Below the pieces are notes generated by a model. It was not told the DNA's origin. It worked only from the letters and a program-made list of their open reading frames with translations, and made no database searches. This document shows, piece by piece, positions 11,542 to 23,811 of a DNA stretch of 64,000 nt. Position numbers and translations under genes: made by a program. This DNA is from Laccaria trichodermophora (lineage: Eukaryota > Basidiomycota > Agaricomycetes > Agaricales > Hydnangiaceae): contig JACTVC010000002.1 of NCBI GenBank assembly GCA_018417955.1, forward strand, positions 2,108,001 to 2,172,000, in the 5' to 3' direction. Position 1 is the first letter of the stretch, and every line of letters begins with the position of its first letter.

Positions 11542-12940
11542 ATGTCCTCTTTCAAGCGAAAGGTAACCAACAAGGCTGCCTTGCCGGTCCCTGGAACTCG
11601 CATATCTCCAGCATCGAGCTCAGTTACCACCATCTCGACTGGAATCCCTTCTCTAGATGACGTTTTGGGTGGAGGTCTCCCTCTCTCTTGCTGTCTGCTT
11701 GTAACGGCGCCAGATCTACATTCCTCATATGGGGAATTGATTCAAAAGTATTTTCTTGCGGAAGGGCTTGCTTGCCGACATCGTCTATGCGTTGTAGATG
11801 GCCAGCCAAAACATTTTATGAAAGATATAATGTGGATTCCAGGCCAAACGAAACAGCAAGTAGAAAAGACAGAAAGTGACGAGGAAGAGGACTCGTCAGA
11901 TCACAAAGTAAAAATCGCGTGGAGATACGAGCAAATGAAACCCTTTCAGACGACTGTTTCTTCAACCCCTTCGTATGTTGCATTTCTGTAATATATGTTA
12001 AAGTATTGATACAATTCGACTCAGAACAGCTGACAGCTACGGTCATCCGTTCGAGCTTTCGATCCGTGCCCCGACTTCATTGATTGACGATGCGTTTCGG
12101 TCTGGGCAATTATCGTCGCTGACGATTGAACCATCAAAGTTGGACGTCACTAACTTGATTCGCCAACTCGAAGATAAGCTAAAATCCGATGCTTCGACAC
12201 CTCTTCGGATCTGTATCCCCTCGTTGGGGTCCCCTTTTTGGGGAGATGTTACAAAACGAGTGAAGCACTGCCCCTCTGCTTGCCACGAAGCTAGCTTACA
12301 GCGTTTAGGAGTTGCTGTTTTTCCTACACTCGCTCAAGTCCCTCCTGCGTAAATACCCGCACGGGTGTGCATCCGTTGGACTTTCTCCACACCTGTCCGC
12401 GAATAACTGGGGAGGGGCTGGCTGGCTACAGAAATTAGGCTGGATTTCTGACGCAGCTTTGAGCTTCTCAGCGTTTTCTGGTTAGTCTCTAATTTTGTTG
12501 GCCATTTACCTGACCTTACAACCAGGAAAGGAGACGTATCAATGTCAGCGACGTTTCCGAAACATCATGGATTGGTGCAAATTCAGTCTCTTCCTTGCCC
12601 AGCAACACTGGTGGCTGCGAGTGACCGATTTTCGGTATTGCGTGGACTGGTCTCATCTTCTTCTGGGGGAAGTGGTGAAAATAATCTGGCGTTCAAATGC
12701 ACGCGGAAGAGATTGATGATCGAGACGTTGCATCTTGATCTGGAAGGAGGGGTTACAGAGCGGCGAACAACTGCACCAGTGTCAGAGGTATTTGATGCAA
12801 AGAGCAGTGAAGCGATGGCGACGGGGGCGTCTGTGAGAATTGAGCTGGAAGAAGTTATAGAACAACCGGAGCAACAAGAGATTGCCAAAGTCAAAAAGGC
12901 GAAGAAGAAGAGCGTTGCATTTGATGTGTATGATTTTTAG
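11542..12940 (+). CDS. ELP4: Elongator complex subunit Elp4
   Basis: Elp4 is a RecA-fold subunit of the Elongator Elp456 ring, which supports tRNA wobble-uridine modification. Conserved blocks are STGIPSLDDVLGGGLPLS, VDGQPKHFMKDIMWIPG, WRYEQMKPFQ, SPHLSANNWGGAGWLQKLG, HHGLVQIQSLPC and KRLMIETLHLDLEGGV. The last is the standard Elp4 C-terminal signature. Four exons join in frame; the intron acceptors near 12310 and 12534 were chosen to keep these blocks continuous. The start at 11542 is preferred to the upstream in-frame Met at 11437, which would extend over the IMP1 start. Confidence 0.93.
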
Positions 12941-13025
12941 GCCGATTGTATGTCGATGTTTGGAATGAAAGGGATTGTGAACTTGACTTTACTCAACGAT
13001 TGAAGAAGAAAGAAGCTTTCCTTGG

Positions 13026-16000
13026 ATGACCTCTCAAAACAGACGCTCGTCCGATGACCTGAATATTCCTTACATCCGCGAACACTCCTCGCCAGCGTTG
13101 TCTTCGTTGTCGTCGTCGCCGTCGTCGTCTTCGCTGTTATATGCGCATCCACGTGCCCCCACTCTCTTGGACGACCTTGTATCGTCTCCCCGTTCGTCTT
13201 CTCACTCTAATTCCTCAAATTTGCCCTCAACAGTCTATCCAGACCCAACTTCTGCCGAGGCAAAGAATACATCCTCTTCATCCCCAGTTCCTTCATTTAC
13301 CGACCCATCGTGGAATACACCCCTCTTTCACTCACCATCAACCTCAGAACCACCTTTCTTCCCTGACCACATTTCATCCGCTGCGTTTGCCCGGCCTCCA
13401 AAGGCTTCTATGCCGCTCCCAGATCCCTCGCAATTCCCAGATCCCTATCCATTTCGCCATCCCCATCACCACTTGACTTCTCTTCCTGCCCTTTCATCTG
13501 CTGGTTCATCCTCTACTTCGACGCGTTCCTCCGCTTATACAAGCTCTGGGAGTGGCTTGGTCTCGGGGGACTACGGCCATATTCATGTCGCGTCGGGTGA
13601 AGACGAAAGTGCGACTGTGGGAATCATGTCTGAAGCTGTCGTCCAGATGTTGGCAAGTGATCCTGCTGCGTCCCCATCTGCACGCGGTCCACTGCCCAGG
13701 ACAACTGCTCCTGATTATTCACGCTGGTCTGAATCTTATTCAGCTAGCGTCCGGTCACGATCGTCATCCTTCGGCAATAATATCCCCAATGGTGGCCACG
13801 AGAGTTCTGCTCCTGCGTTGCAACAAAAGCCTAGCTACGACATTAGCTGGACAGTGGACGAAAAAGATGAGACAGGCATTAGCGAAGACGAGACCGATGA
13901 CGAACCCGCCCTTGACGATGTCGAAGGAGATCTCGACGAGACTTTGGAGGAACGAACGTCGGCTGCTGTCGTCGCAGAAGAGGGTCGTGGGCTTATTGTT
14001 CAAGCAGACAACGTTCCAGTTGTGCAGCTGCAAATTCAACTTGGTGCGTAATTTCAATCTTGCTGAGGATAGAAATTAACCCTGTATCTGCAGGCACCAC
14101 TCATCTTCTAATGGGGTCATCGACTACACCTAACGCAGTACCATCGTTTTTGACCGCAACACTTCCCAACATCGCCACGACTCTTCTTGCCCTTGACATT
14201 TCTGCCAATTTTCTTGGGGCACTACCACCTGTCCTCGCTGTTTGCGAAAACTTGGAGGAACTAAACGTTGCTTCAAACCCTCTTCGCGTCTTGCCCGTCT
14301 TCCTCGCTGAACTCTCAAACCTTCGGCTGTTGATCGCAGATTCAACTGGTATCGGTACACTGCCTGAAGCACTGGTTGAATTGGAGAAACTTCACACTGT
14401 GAGTGTACGGCGCAACAAATTACATGCCCTCCCCAGTTGGCTCTGCCTCCTCCCCGCATTGCAGACATTGTGTGTCGATGGCAACCCATTTCAAGGACCC
14501 TGGAGAGCATTGGTTGAACCCCTCTTGGCGAAAACACCAATGACACCTGTCTATCCGCCGTCCACCCCGATATTTCCTCTTCCATCCGCCAGCATCCAAA
14601 GCTCACATGATGCCGAAACTGATAATACAGACATTGAAGACTTGTCCGACCATGACCCCTCTAGCCCTCAGGCAAGAAATCATCTGCCGGAGGAAGAAGA
14701 CCATACTATCACTCCAGAACGTGCTCCATTCTTGGGAAGGTCTGTTACAGCACCTCTGCCCAATGGACCTGATAAACCGTCGAACAACGTTGCTATCACG
14801 CAACCTAGGCCATTAACACGGACAAGAACTACTCCTAATCGAGCCTACTTTGATCAGACGCGTACGAAGAAGGTTGCTCCCATGACGGACCTCCCGTCTC
14901 CGCCACCGAAACAAGGAGAGAACCCAGGTCACTTTCCCGACCATGAAATACGCAAGATGAAGAGCGCTGGAGATTTGCGGAGAGGGAGGTCGGCTACTGT
15001 TGCTCCGACCGAGCACAGTTCCATGAGGCCTCCATTATCTCATTATCCCACATCTCTCTCAAGTTCAAACCTTCTCAACATGAATCCTCCAACGCCTGAG
15101 CACCTTAGCGATAACAAGCGATTCGCCAGTTTGGGTCGACCGCCGGCAGCTCCATCAAGACCTCCCATAAACGCATCAAGGCCTCAACTTAGCAAATCCC
15201 TGTGGAACGGCGATCCTGACTCAAACAATTCAGCTTCTCCAAATTCAAATCGAATATCCTTCACCCCGTCTACTGTGCCTTCAAATCACTCAATCACCAC
15301 CGACACCACCGAAGGAAGGGGTTCAATTCGCCGTCCTTCCACCAGAGATGGTAAGGAGAAGGGCAGTCGTTGGGGCTTCTTGAAAAAGATGTCAATGGGG
15401 AAAATGAAAATTGACACCCCTTCACCAACTCCGAGTGTTGGAAACCGTGTTGGCGGCCTTCCGCGGCCACATACCTCTGCAGGTCCATCTGGGCGTGCTC
15501 TCGGTTCCACTTCCACAGCATATGATCGATCAAGCAAATCACCACAGATTGACGTGCGTTTTTCGACAACGGGGACCTTAGACGCACTTCCAGTCATTTC
15601 CTCGCCCTCAAACTCACCCCCCCGGTTGAACAAACAGCCATCGCGAGATCTTCTGAAGGTCTCTAGTCCCCCTCCAACTCAGGGCTTTTTATCACCACCA
15701 TTGGCACCCCCAAGATCGACGAAACGACGGAGTTTTCTTCCCGTCGAGGCTCCTGGGACCCTATCACTCAATATACCCATCCCAGAGACATCGGCGTTCG
15801 TTACGGGCCTTACCGCATCAAATGGCACTGATGAACAACATGAAAACAGAGGCACAACGCCGAGTCCGGCAATAGACAGCGAGCAGTATCTGCGTCGTGA
15901 AGAAGAACGCGCGCGAGAAGCTTACATGCGAGCTTTGCGCTCTGTAATGGCTTATTTGAAGGATATGAACGACCTTGGAGCGTCGCAGCAGGCAAATATC

Positions 16001-17865
16001 CTGAGTATGTACGGCGCAAGCGCCGACGATCCCCCTCCTGTCCGCTCAAGGAGGCCGACTGTGACGGATGGCTCGCGTGAGGTTTCAATGGCTCTGAGCG
16101 GTTCCACTGCCGTTTCTTTGTCCGATGTTTCTGCCCATCTCCGGCCCTCTGATTCGATATCAGGGTTACGCAACGGAACCATAAGTCAGACTTTAAGTGT
16201 TGCTACGACTGACAGCAGCAGCTCTATGGAAGAACGCAAATTCAAAGACGACAAAGGGAAGCGAGCAATGGTGATCCGAGAGATCGTCTTGTACGTCTAA
16301 GATCCATCTTTTGTCATTCTCCCACTCATTCAAATTGTAGAACGGAGCGTACATATGTCAAGGGGCTTCAAGAGCTTGTTGACATTTACATCAAACCTGC
16401 CTCCATCTCGGTGAATCTCCTTAGCGGAGTGGGCTCAGGAAAGGATACGGTAGTGCCAGCGTCAGAAAGAAAGATCGTTTTCGGCGGAATCGATGCTTTG
16501 TTTTCTTTCCACAAAGATAGCTTCCTCCCTGCCCTAGAGGTTGCTGCTGCACCATTGATGAAACCTTCCGGAGAATTACAGGCTGCGGACCCCGATGGAC
16601 AATTGTCGCTGAATGTGGCTAAAGCTGTTGGCAACATATTTCTCAAGCACGCCGCATTTATGAAAATGTACTCAAGTTACATCAAGTGGGTGTTATCTAT
16701 ACTTGAGCCGTTGAAACTCCTGACTCATGGTCTATTCAGCAACTTTGACAGCTCCGTTCAACGGGTAAAACATTGGAGTGCTGACCGAAGCGCAGGGGGG
16801 AACGCCAGCCCTGCCTCCGCCATATCTCCGTCATCCAGTACGGCCCAGCTTGTAGGTTTAGGCCTCAGCATGGCTATTGTCAGCCCGGCGGTTTTGGCGG
16901 AGGGTGGAGCAGCAGCAACAGGGGTTCCCAATATCTCTACAAGTCAGCGGAAGAGGATCAAATCGTATCTCAAGAGATGTCGCATGAACCCTCGACATAC
17001 ACAACTCAACTTGGAAGGATATCTTCTTCTTCCCGTGCAGCGAATTCCCCGATATCGCTTACTTGTGCGTTGTCCCATCCTGAATTTCCTGTCGTCTGAC
17101 TTTATCCTACAGCTGGAAGAATTACTTCGGAGCACGCCACCCACGTACGAGTACATGGACGATCCTTTGGATCGGGCTCTTGCTGAGATATCCTCACTTG
17201 CCAACAATATGAATGAAGGGAAGCGTGAATCCGAATCTCGCCGAAAACTTGTGCAGTGGCAAACCAGAATACGCGGCAAGTTCCCGAGTCCTTTGGTCCA
17301 ACCCCATAGGTTTGTTGCCCCGCAGCTGCTATGGATATTATGATTGACATATATACAAGGCGTCTAATCATGGATGGACCTCTTTTGCTGACCCGAGTTG
17401 TGCGGAAAGCAGTTGTATCCTTTGAAGCGATCAATGCCCAAGGCGACGCATCGACAGTCCAAGTTGACTGCCTTGCTCCAGAGCTGACACCACGGCCACT
17501 AGTTGGTATTCTGTGTAATGATCTACTGGTACTTTGCCGGGATCCATCAGAAGGAAAAGATTCCACTTCATACGTGGATCTTTGGGCCGTTCTGAGGATG
17601 CAGACTCTACCTCAACCCGCCAGTATCGTCCACGGCAATGGTAATTATGCCATATCTGAAAACTTTACTCTCTCTGACGTTTGTCTTGACTTAAAGCGCT
17701 TCGCCTCGTTGATAACAAAGCGATCCTGTATTTCGATGCTCCTTCACCATCTGCTGCCTTGAACTGGTACAGGGGTTAGTCTACGCTTCGTTGATATTTG
17801 CCAACTAACCAAATCAACCATCTCATGCAGCGATCAACCTGCACATCCCAGCCTCCAAAACTTAG
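13026..17865 (+). CDS. LRR-DH-PH Rho guanine nucleotide exchange factor
   Basis: A very large protein (about 1,400 aa) in seven or eight exons. Order: a Ser-rich disordered N-terminus (residues 1-300), an acidic stretch near 290-310, LRRs from about 350 to 520 (LEELNVASNPLRVLP and LHTVSVRRNKLHALP), a long Pro/Ser-rich linker, then a DH domain. The DH domain opens with REIVLTERTYVKGLQELVD and has its third conserved region at NLEGYLLLPVQRIPRYRLL. A PH-like domain follows (RLIMDGPLLLTRV to SAALNWYRAINLHIPAS). DH-PH proteins load GTP onto Rho/Cdc42 GTPases; the LRRs may position it at a membrane or cortex. The last 365 bp lie in the direct repeat 17501-18936. The gene is convergent with the permease fragment. 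Confidence 0.88.
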
Positions 17866-18936
17866 ACCTCGTGCAACTTGCTCTTATTCTATCTTATAGC
17901 TACCTAGCGCCACCTTTCGTAGACTTTCCTTTCTATTTCAGTTATCATCTACTCGAATTTCTAACAATGGATCTCGCATTGACATCGCTGGTGTAAAACT
18001 TCCCATGATCGTCATTTCTGTTTTCTTTGTGTTTTCTTTTACATCATTCAAGCTTTACACTCCCTTTGCATTTTCTCCGTCACTGATATGTGCTTGTAAA
18101 ATCTGGATACTCGTCGTTGCCCAATATTTATTTTAACGAGTTTCAACGTCGTTGGCGAGTATTACCAGCGCTAGAGTTGTCCAAGAGAGGCGATGACGTC
18201 CAACGAACTTTCAACGTACACCAAAGTTGAACAGCCAACTTGAAAAAAGTTGATAGAAGTGGATCACATCTAAACGTTATTTTAAAGATGGACCAGGTTC
18301 GATTTGAAGCTGTCATGCTTACCAGCCACTGCCAAAATGCTTCGGCCCTGTTTCAAGGCGGTGGCTCATCATATCTATAGCGGGATGGTAAGTAGATTAT
18401 TAGGCGTAACGACCGTTCTTCCGAGTCGGAGCCTACGTTTCAGCCTCGATCTGTGCGATATTCGTCACAAAGTCCATCTCGTGGGGTTTTGCGACGGGTT
18501 GTTTGTAGTAAAACTTGGCGCCCAGATACAGAATGGGGAACAGCACTAGAGGGAAGTAGTTGGTTATAAAGGTGTCAGTTGCCCAGTGTCCTTTGAGGAA
18601 AACGGTCCATCCGCTAAGCTTGAGTTTATTGAAATGAGGACCTCCGAAAGCCAGGCAGAAAGAGGACATACAAAAGAGATGATCAGACACGCCACCATAG
18701 CGTACCACGCAGCGAAGGGTTGAAGATTGGAATAGAACGGGAGTTGGCTTCGATCAATACCCTGAGGCCTGAGCTTTCATTCCTTTGTAGAATCGCAAAT
18801 AGTATTACGTGAGACTGATGCCAAACCACAACAGCAGTCTTGCAGCAGTCAAATTCGCGAACCAGCCAAAGACTCTCCCAGATCCGGATTTGATGCCTAT
18901 AAGTATAAGCAAGCAATGCGAACATGGCATTGTATA
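17501..18936. repeat. 1.43-kb direct repeat, left copy
   Basis: This copy begins inside the PH-domain exon of the RhoGEF and ends inside a truncated permease gene. It matches 29831-31260 in the same orientation. The middle part (RhoGEF 3' flank and permease C-terminus) is nearly identical, while both ends are more diverged. The left copy has extra short insertions relative to the right copy near 18425, 18763, 18800 and 18897. The 567 bp from 17866 to 18432 are the convergent 3' flanks of the two genes and hold no other gene. Confidence 0.95.
18433..18936 (-). pseudogene. Truncated amino acid permease fragment (C-terminus only)
   Basis: The C-terminal exon of the permease is present, beginning LSGWTVFLKGHWATDTF and ending TNIAQIEAET, nearly identical to the intact gene at 30769-33011. 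Further upstream on the minus strand the match continues to about 18936 and stops abruptly. That upstream part carries small insertions (such as an extra GGCCTGA near 18763) that break the frame, and no earlier exons follow. It is a non-functional fragment created by the segmental duplication. Confidence 0.92.
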
Positions 18937-19049
18937 CTTTTGATTCCTCTTCTCTTTCGGGAATCATCTGTGTCTCGTGTTGCGATCGTTCGTTTGTTGC
19001 TTCTGGAATCGCCTTTTGATTATTACTCGTGTTTTAGAGATCGTGTATA

Positions 19050-19935
19050 GCTCACTCGACACCATATTGATCAGCGAGGCATGATTGCAGCGCTATAATT
19101 TCGTCCTGGGAGCTCGAATCTCTATTATTGTTCCGAAGAGGGAATGAGATTGCTACAAGACCACCCAACACATTCAGCAAAGGTCATGCACATGGGATGG
19201 ATATGTGAAGGTAGAGTTCATCGAGCTGGGAGAAAGTTTGCGGATGATTAGAGGGGAGAGTGTGGATTCCGAGAACAGTGTCAATTCAGGGGCGGTCATT
19301 CTGTTCATCAATAAATCTGAGCACAGTGGAAGCATAGATAAATTTCCTGCTTGCTTTTGAGACCAACTGGTTGACGACGTCTTCTCCAGGCGAAGGCTGT
19401 GCAACGTCTCGTGAGGTATGTTGATGCTTTCTGAAAGTAACATTGAATCCGCTTTCGAAATACATTTTGATATCATTGTCATCCGAGAATTTCGAGTTCC
19501 CAAGTTGTTTTCCTGAGTGATTCGTCAGAATTCAGGGGAAGAGAAAACACCTTGTATGTAGGGGCTTTTACGACCAGAATCAGAGAGGTGCGTCTAAGGT
19601 AGCAGTATTATCAAGGTATTATACCGTGAAGAATTTCAGCAACAATCAGTAAACATCTAGAAAGTCATCGACGATGACAATGTTTGGAAAAGAATTTGAG
19701 CGTCAAACAAATTTCCATGATAGAGGGGTCTTCATTATACATTTGAGTTATGAGATACTTTAATGAAGAGAAATCACCAATTGATAAACGAGCATCGGGA
19801 TGATTCAGTGCACTCTCTGTGGGTTCAAGAGGAAAAGAAGAAGGTAGCCACTAACTGACCTTCGGTAGCGTATTTCGCCACCAAAATTCTGGTGACAATC
19901 TTTCCGACGCCATCAAAGCCACAAAGCCTTGAAAG
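19050..19935 (-). pseudogene. Decayed NACHT-type P-loop NTPase (NLR/STAND) relic
   Basis: Translating the minus strand across stops and frame changes gives a recognisable series. A P-loop-like FDGVGKI (19898-19913) is followed by YATEGQLVATFFFSS (about 19828-19870). Next come YLITQMYNEDPSIMEICLTL (about 19700-19765), a Walker-B-like IVIVDDFLDV (about 19654-19682), DIKMYFESGF (about 19450-19480), SRKFIYASTVLRFIDEQ, and SQLDELYLHI near 19200. This order and spacing match the NACHT NTPase module abundant in Agaricomycetes, where such proteins are thought to act in non-self recognition. The P-loop Ser/Thr is replaced by Ile, and several in-frame stops and shifts are present, so it is dead. Confidence 0.8.
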
Positions 19936-20220
19936 CCTAAGAACCCAAACCAAAATTTGCCAACCTCAGCACAATATGGACATGATACATATATACCTAG
20001 TCCACCTGAGAGTCCACTTTTGCATGTTTCTGGTGTTGTCCTGGCACCTGAATCTGGTGTACGTGCTGCCACCGCTCAATCTAGTGTTGTTGCCATCCAC
20101 ACCTCACAACCCCAATGCATCTCATCACACTCAGTTCACAGTACTAGTAAGGATTGCCCACCCAGGGTTCCAGAGGACAGTATCACAGTTGAACAATCCA
20201 GCCAGTCATCCATCTAACCT
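19936..20220. other. No gene recognised between NACHT relic and family-A pseudogene
   Basis: Short ORFs on both strands here show no family signal. The junction between NACHT-derived sequence and the 3' flank of the next gene lies near 19935. Confidence 0.4.
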
Positions 20221-21090
20221 TTATGTGGAGCGAGAGGTGGTTCCAGTGTCCACCGTGACAAGGACACGTGATTCACCAGTGTTGATGCGAGCAATTTGGG
20301 TGCCTGGAATCTCCTCTGGGATCAGGGTGTCACCGAAAGCAACTACGTCATGCGACAAGTAGCTGCCAGGGGAAAGGTGAGGCGTTGCCATGGCATAGTG
20401 GTCAAATGTTTCATTGAAACCACTATCAAGGCAGCTGAAGATGAGTTGACCTTTCGGTGAGAAGCCAGTGGTGGGGATGAACATGACCCAGTGGTCAGTC
20501 GGAATCGATGTTCGCATCACAGTCGGATCAGCATTAATGGATGGGAGGGACCACTCTATGTCAAAAAACTCCCGCCGCGTGGCGGCTTGACTAACATCCT
20601 GGCGGTGGGGCGAAATCGTGGTGCCATAGGGGCCGACAGGAAAACTTCCTTGCTGATGTTGGTAGATTCGCTCTGCTCCTCTGCTGACACGTAAGCCTTG
20701 GTGTGTGACCTGCTCTTTGACCCTGTTCGCAGACGAGTAGATGAAAAGTGGCTGGGCGTCGATAAGGATGGTATCCTGGATCTCGTGGAGAGCATCCTGG
20801 GGCTGGCCCGGTTCATAGCGCTTCTGCCCAAAATGCTCATAACGTGGTGTCAGTCTCTTCTGTTTGATAATCCACTGAGCCTTGGCACGTATGGGTGTGT
20901 CGTTAGGACCATGGGGGAAGGGTAGTCTCGTAGTAGCCCATTCGAGTTGCTCGGTATAGATCCATTCAACATGTTTTTTGTACATGTCCCGTGCGTAATT
21001 GAGCGCATTTTCCAATTGGACGGTGTTTGTGATCCCGGTACAGTTGACAGGGGTGAAGGGCTAGGGAAGTGGGAATCTAACGGGAGGCAT
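20221..21090 (-). pseudogene. Unrecognised protein family, member A, with early stop
   Basis: The reading frame is intact from about 21058 to the stop at 20221 and is strongly similar (roughly 70% by eye) to the protein at 28151-29029. Shared blocks are RYEPGQPQDALHEIQDTIL, HQQGSFPVGPYGTTI, REFFDIEWSLPSI and AFGDTLIPEEIPG. Compared with member B, the start ATG (21088-21090) is followed by PPVRFPLP and then TAG at 21061-21063, where B has a Gln codon; the conserved PFTP motif follows. This looks like a C-to-T nonsense change (CAG to TAG). Translation from a downstream Met would drop at least 35 residues. The family itself is not recognised and has no obvious domain. Confidence 0.8.
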
Positions 21091-22339
21091 ATTTCCTGTG
21101 TATCGTCCTAGTTAGTAATGTAAAGAACGTGTATGGGTGCAGCTGTACTAACGGAAGTGGATTTCGGAGTAGGCTGTCTTTGTACGAAAACGTAGGTCCA
21201 CCGTCACGAAATCCACTGCGCAAGCCGTAGGTGTCGGAATAGGCGTTGAGGTAGGCACTGGTGAGGCAGGTTCAGCCGACTTTGTTGCAGTCGTCGTCGA
21301 TGATCAAGGAAGGGCCTAGTCAACGACGAAGATATATAAGACTGGCGGCTGACTTGTAAATTCCATGGTTGATGAATATGCATGGACAGAATTTGAGAAA
21401 AACCCGATCGGTGTGTTTCAGGAAGTTTATTGAAGCGCAACACCTGAAAAGGGTCTGGTTCTGATCCAAAAACGGGGTTGGGTTCATCGTCGTCGTCTCC
21501 CCCCCCCGTCACCTTCCCTTCCATCATTTCCGCCGTTCTTTGTCACGGTCAAACCAAACGCGGAGCGGAAAGGCTAGCGCCTTTTTGCTGTAGATCGTGG
21601 GTGATTTCGTGATTTCGTTGAAGATGTAGGGCGTAAAATTACAGGGTCATGCTGTAAAAGGACCTTGCGCTGGTTTGTCGATGGATGTGAGGCTGGGTGG
21701 TGCAGCTGAAAGAGAAAGTGCGCGGGGACGGTAGGAAGAAGAGCGGGTCATGGCTCCATTGCTGCCTGAAGGGTTGCCGGAAGTGTGACGGCAGGTCCCC
21801 CTTGAGACCGAATGAGACGCGTCACGTCCTGGGGGAAGTTGTCAATCACGTCTGAAGGACCGTCCGTGAATGAAGAGCAGAGTTCTCGGAAGTATGACAA
21901 GGCAGCGGATGGCTCCAGAAGATCCACAGAGCCAGATCGCCGTCGGCGACGAGACATGTTAAGAGGTAGTTACTCGTGGATCAAGTCCAGCATAGCGTAC
22001 ATCAAGGTGAGCGTTGAAAAGGCTGCAGCACCTTAAGTCACAGGTTACCCCCAAATTTAAAACTTCTGAGTGGGCGACGCAATACATACCGAGGACTGGC
22101 TTTTGACCTCAAAGTTCCATCCTTCCTGAACAAGTTTTCTTGAGCAAAACCGGCTTGCCTGGAGGTGAATCATGATGACGCATTGTGTATTATCCGTCGC
22201 CTTGGCGCTTAGAATGGCAGCTAAGAGAGCTTGTTCGCCTTGTGGCGGCACTCCACGCAAGCATTGAATAGCGGAGGGAAAGGACTTTGTTATATACTAT
22301 TGTTACGAGCTTGGCTCCATATGTATGGCGTTTATTCTA
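21091..22339. other. Island DNA without a confident gene
   Basis: Only short ORFs are seen. One on the minus strand (21748-21957, 69 aa) begins MSRRRRRSGSVDLLEPSA and could be a small gene or an exon. Another minus-strand stretch (21181-21527) has an acidic start and a Pro/Thr-rich second part that could be joined by splicing. Neither matches a family I know. The poly-C run near 21500 and the lack of long frames suggest degraded sequence. Confidence 0.35.
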
Positions 22340-22991
22340 TGGCGTTTATTCTGCACAAAAAATACGCGCCCCCCAAATAGTAGTAAATGCCCATATTAAA
22401 GTTGTTTGTAGATGTGCCACCGAATAACAGCATGTGCCCTGCCGAATCAAAAATTTTTAAAATGACCTATTATACTATTTTGAATGCCCGAATTACATTT
22501 AAACAGGTGCCCCACTCAATTTGGTGTTGTGGAGTGAGGTGCCCCGCCGAATGTCGAGGTGCCGCGCGCCAAATCAAGTTTGGACTTTGTCAAAATTTGG
22601 CTGGGTCAACTATATTTTCGAGCTCAGGGGGTGGGGGAAGAAGATTGAATGTACAAATTTGGTATTGTTAGAATCGCATTAACGTCTTCTATCGATCTAT
22701 GTATATTAGAGAAGCACCGGTGGTAGTGTAAATATTTTATTGCAGCAAGAGACTTCTGAACGATGTTGGAAGGGCCAGGCAAACAAAGGCAAACAGTCCA
22801 ATAGTTCTACAAGTTCATGCTACGAAACATGGGGGAAGAGGCTTGAACAATCAAACAAGCTGGAATAGTAATCTAGAAGCAATTTCGTTTCTACTGATAC
22901 TATTTTTAAGAGCACTGGTGGTCTGTGGCCAAGTGAATCCAATACTCTGCTGGTTTCTCTGGGTTGTCACACTGTCACAAGTGTGATCTTT
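22340..22991 (+). repeat. Left terminal inverted repeat
   Basis: This matches the reverse complement of 25224-25875, with scattered substitutions and small indels; the outer 350 bp are the most similar. A 94-codon ORF in this repeat is mirrored in the other copy and is not taken as coding. Confidence 0.9.
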
Positions 22992-23294
22992 TGTGGTGCA
23001 TGGATCATTGGCAAGGGGGCTCCGGCAATAGAATGCCATACTGGAACCCGGTTAGTTAGTCCAAGCATCAGTCCCAAAAAAAAAAATGGAAGCCTTGACA
23101 ACTAAGGTCCCAAATCATCATAGAATGTCGTATCAACTTACCAGGACCCAGCTGGACCTCCAGGCATGTTATTCAGTGTCATAGAGTTCAAATACCAGTA
23201 GTTTTGGCTGTATCTAAGTACATAATCATGCTTATGCAACCAAAAGTCATCTTATCACAATCACACAAACAATTTTCAAATCTACAACACGAAA

Positions 23295-23597
23295 ATGGAA
23301 CCTGCAACACAATCTCAGGCAAGTAGTAAAGCTTCTGTCAATAGAATCACTTACCAATCATGTTGACAGGGAAGTATGGAACCAATGTCACAATTAGTGG
23401 AACTGGATCCAGTTCTCGATGATGAAGGACGTGCCATATGTCCACAATGCCAAATGCTCATCCACTGCAGCCGTGTTGGCCTCTTGAATCTCACAATTTG
23501 TCATATGGGGTCAAAAATCTGTCTTGAAACCAAAGCAAAATGTGATAAGGAGAAGAATAAGAAGTCTGCACAATGTGTGAAGGGAGGCCGCAGATGA
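23295..23597 (+). CDS. Small zinc-finger-like protein inside the element
   Basis: Two exons encode about 84 aa. Exon 1 (23295-23318) reads MEPATQSQ. It ends in CAG followed by a GCAAGT donor, so the intron (23319-23369) is GC-AG, and exon 2 starts GSMEPMSQL. The core has CPQC followed by a C-H pair and a further Cys (ICHMGSKICLETKAKC), then a Lys-rich tail. This fits a short Cys/His metal-binding finger plus basic region, which would suit DNA or RNA binding. The gene lies entirely inside the inverted-repeat element, so it is probably element cargo. Confidence 0.6.
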
Positions 23598-23811
23598 CAT
23601 AGAATTACCATATTTGGATGTGTGCCTGATTACGTAGTTAGTTAGTCCACCTAAAGTTGAGGGAGAAAAAAAATCAACCCTGGGTCTTTTTTTTCAATGC
23701 CGGAGCCCCCTTGATCGTTGGTTCAATCCAGAGCACTTTGAAGTGCAATTCTGTTCTTAAGATTGAGCCAAAAGTTACAGAGAAAGTGAACTATATATTG
23801 AATAAAAGTAG

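Noticed and set aside
22387..22671. 94-codon ORF, mirrored by a 91-codon ORF at 25553-25828
   Set aside because: Both lie wholly in the terminal inverted repeats; their similarity reflects the repeat, and no coding-type substitution pattern or family match was seen.
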